Source: Phycisphaerales bacterium
GTDB lineage: Bacteria > Planctomycetota > Phycisphaerae > UBA1845
NCBI GenBank assembly: GCA_020350565.1
Contig: CP070718.1
Span: forward strand, 2,394,590 to 2,438,138
Direction of reading: 5' to 3'
DNA: 43,549 bases
Every line of letters begins with the position of its first letter. The stretch's first letter is position 1. This document shows positions 43,546 through 43,549 of this stretch, piece by piece. Position numbers and translations under genes: made by a program. The notes beneath the pieces were generated by a model that was not told the origin of the DNA, ran no database searches, and worked only from the letters and a program-made list of their open reading frames with translations.

Positions 43546-43549
43546 TGCG

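Noticed and set aside
1-43549. tRNA, rRNA, CRISPR array, insertion sequence, toxin-antitoxin or phage-defence module
   Set aside because: I looked for T-arm sequences, regular spacer repeats, transposase motifs and small paired operons, and found none that could be supported.

Overview
This 43.5 kb window looks like an ordinary chromosomal segment from a member of the Planctomycetota, most likely Phycisphaerae or a related uncultured lineage. The evidence is high GC content, many lipoprotein or exported proteins of planctomycete type (a thrombospondin-3/dockerin plus FGE-sulfatase protein with a GACC Cys-rich linker, a PKD-cyclophilin lipoprotein), and housekeeping genes scattered in small operons. 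I see no rRNA, tRNA, CRISPR array, insertion sequence or prophage. The taxonomic call is inference from protein style, not from a marker search.

Layout. 0.1-2 kb: thiL-tsaE (minus strand) and a small two-helix membrane protein. 2.4-3.8 kb: exported FGE-fold protein. 4.1-4.9 kb: promoter, rpmI-rplT, terminator. 5-9.3 kb (minus strand): acetoacetyl-CoA synthetase, then an SLC13-type anion transporter coupled to a divergent APS kinase. 9.8-17.3 kb (plus strand): gap, pgk, rpe, a histidine-phosphatase-like protein without its catalytic residues, accD, a degenerate exported protein and gamma-glutamyltransferase. 17.3-19.8 kb: a probable structured RNA ending in a strong terminator, and an isochorismatase-like protein with Ser in place of the nucleophilic Cys. 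19.8-23.3 kb (plus strand): TolB-like propeller lipoprotein, CsgG/LpoB-like lipoprotein, a 68-aa protein and a Xer recombinase, closed by a terminator. 23.6-27.9 kb: an M14 carboxypeptidase fused to MORN-type repeats followed by a POT-family peptide transporter, suggesting peptide scavenging. 27.9-31.4 kb: a three-repeat lipoprotein divergent from a ParA-type ATPase fused to an AMPK-beta-like glycogen-binding domain. 31.4-33.5 kb: a small lipoprotein and an unrecognised helical protein. 34.3-36.8 kb: exported GH2 glycosidase with chitobiase-type and PA14 modules. 37-38 kb: RNase Z-like metallo-hydrolase lipoprotein. 38.2-41.1 kb (minus strand): PKD-cyclophilin lipoprotein followed by prfB, which needs a programmed +1 frameshift at CTTTGAC. 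41.4-43.5 kb: purB and pyrE.

The most unusual items are the ParA-CBM48 fusion, the catalytically dead histidine phosphatase conserved in frame between rpe and accD, the M14-MORN fusion, the Cys-to-Ser isochorismatase homologue, the candidate RNA at 17.4-17.7 kb, and heptanucleotide repeats lying at the 3' ends of two unrelated genes. I found no obvious multi-gene defence or secretion system.
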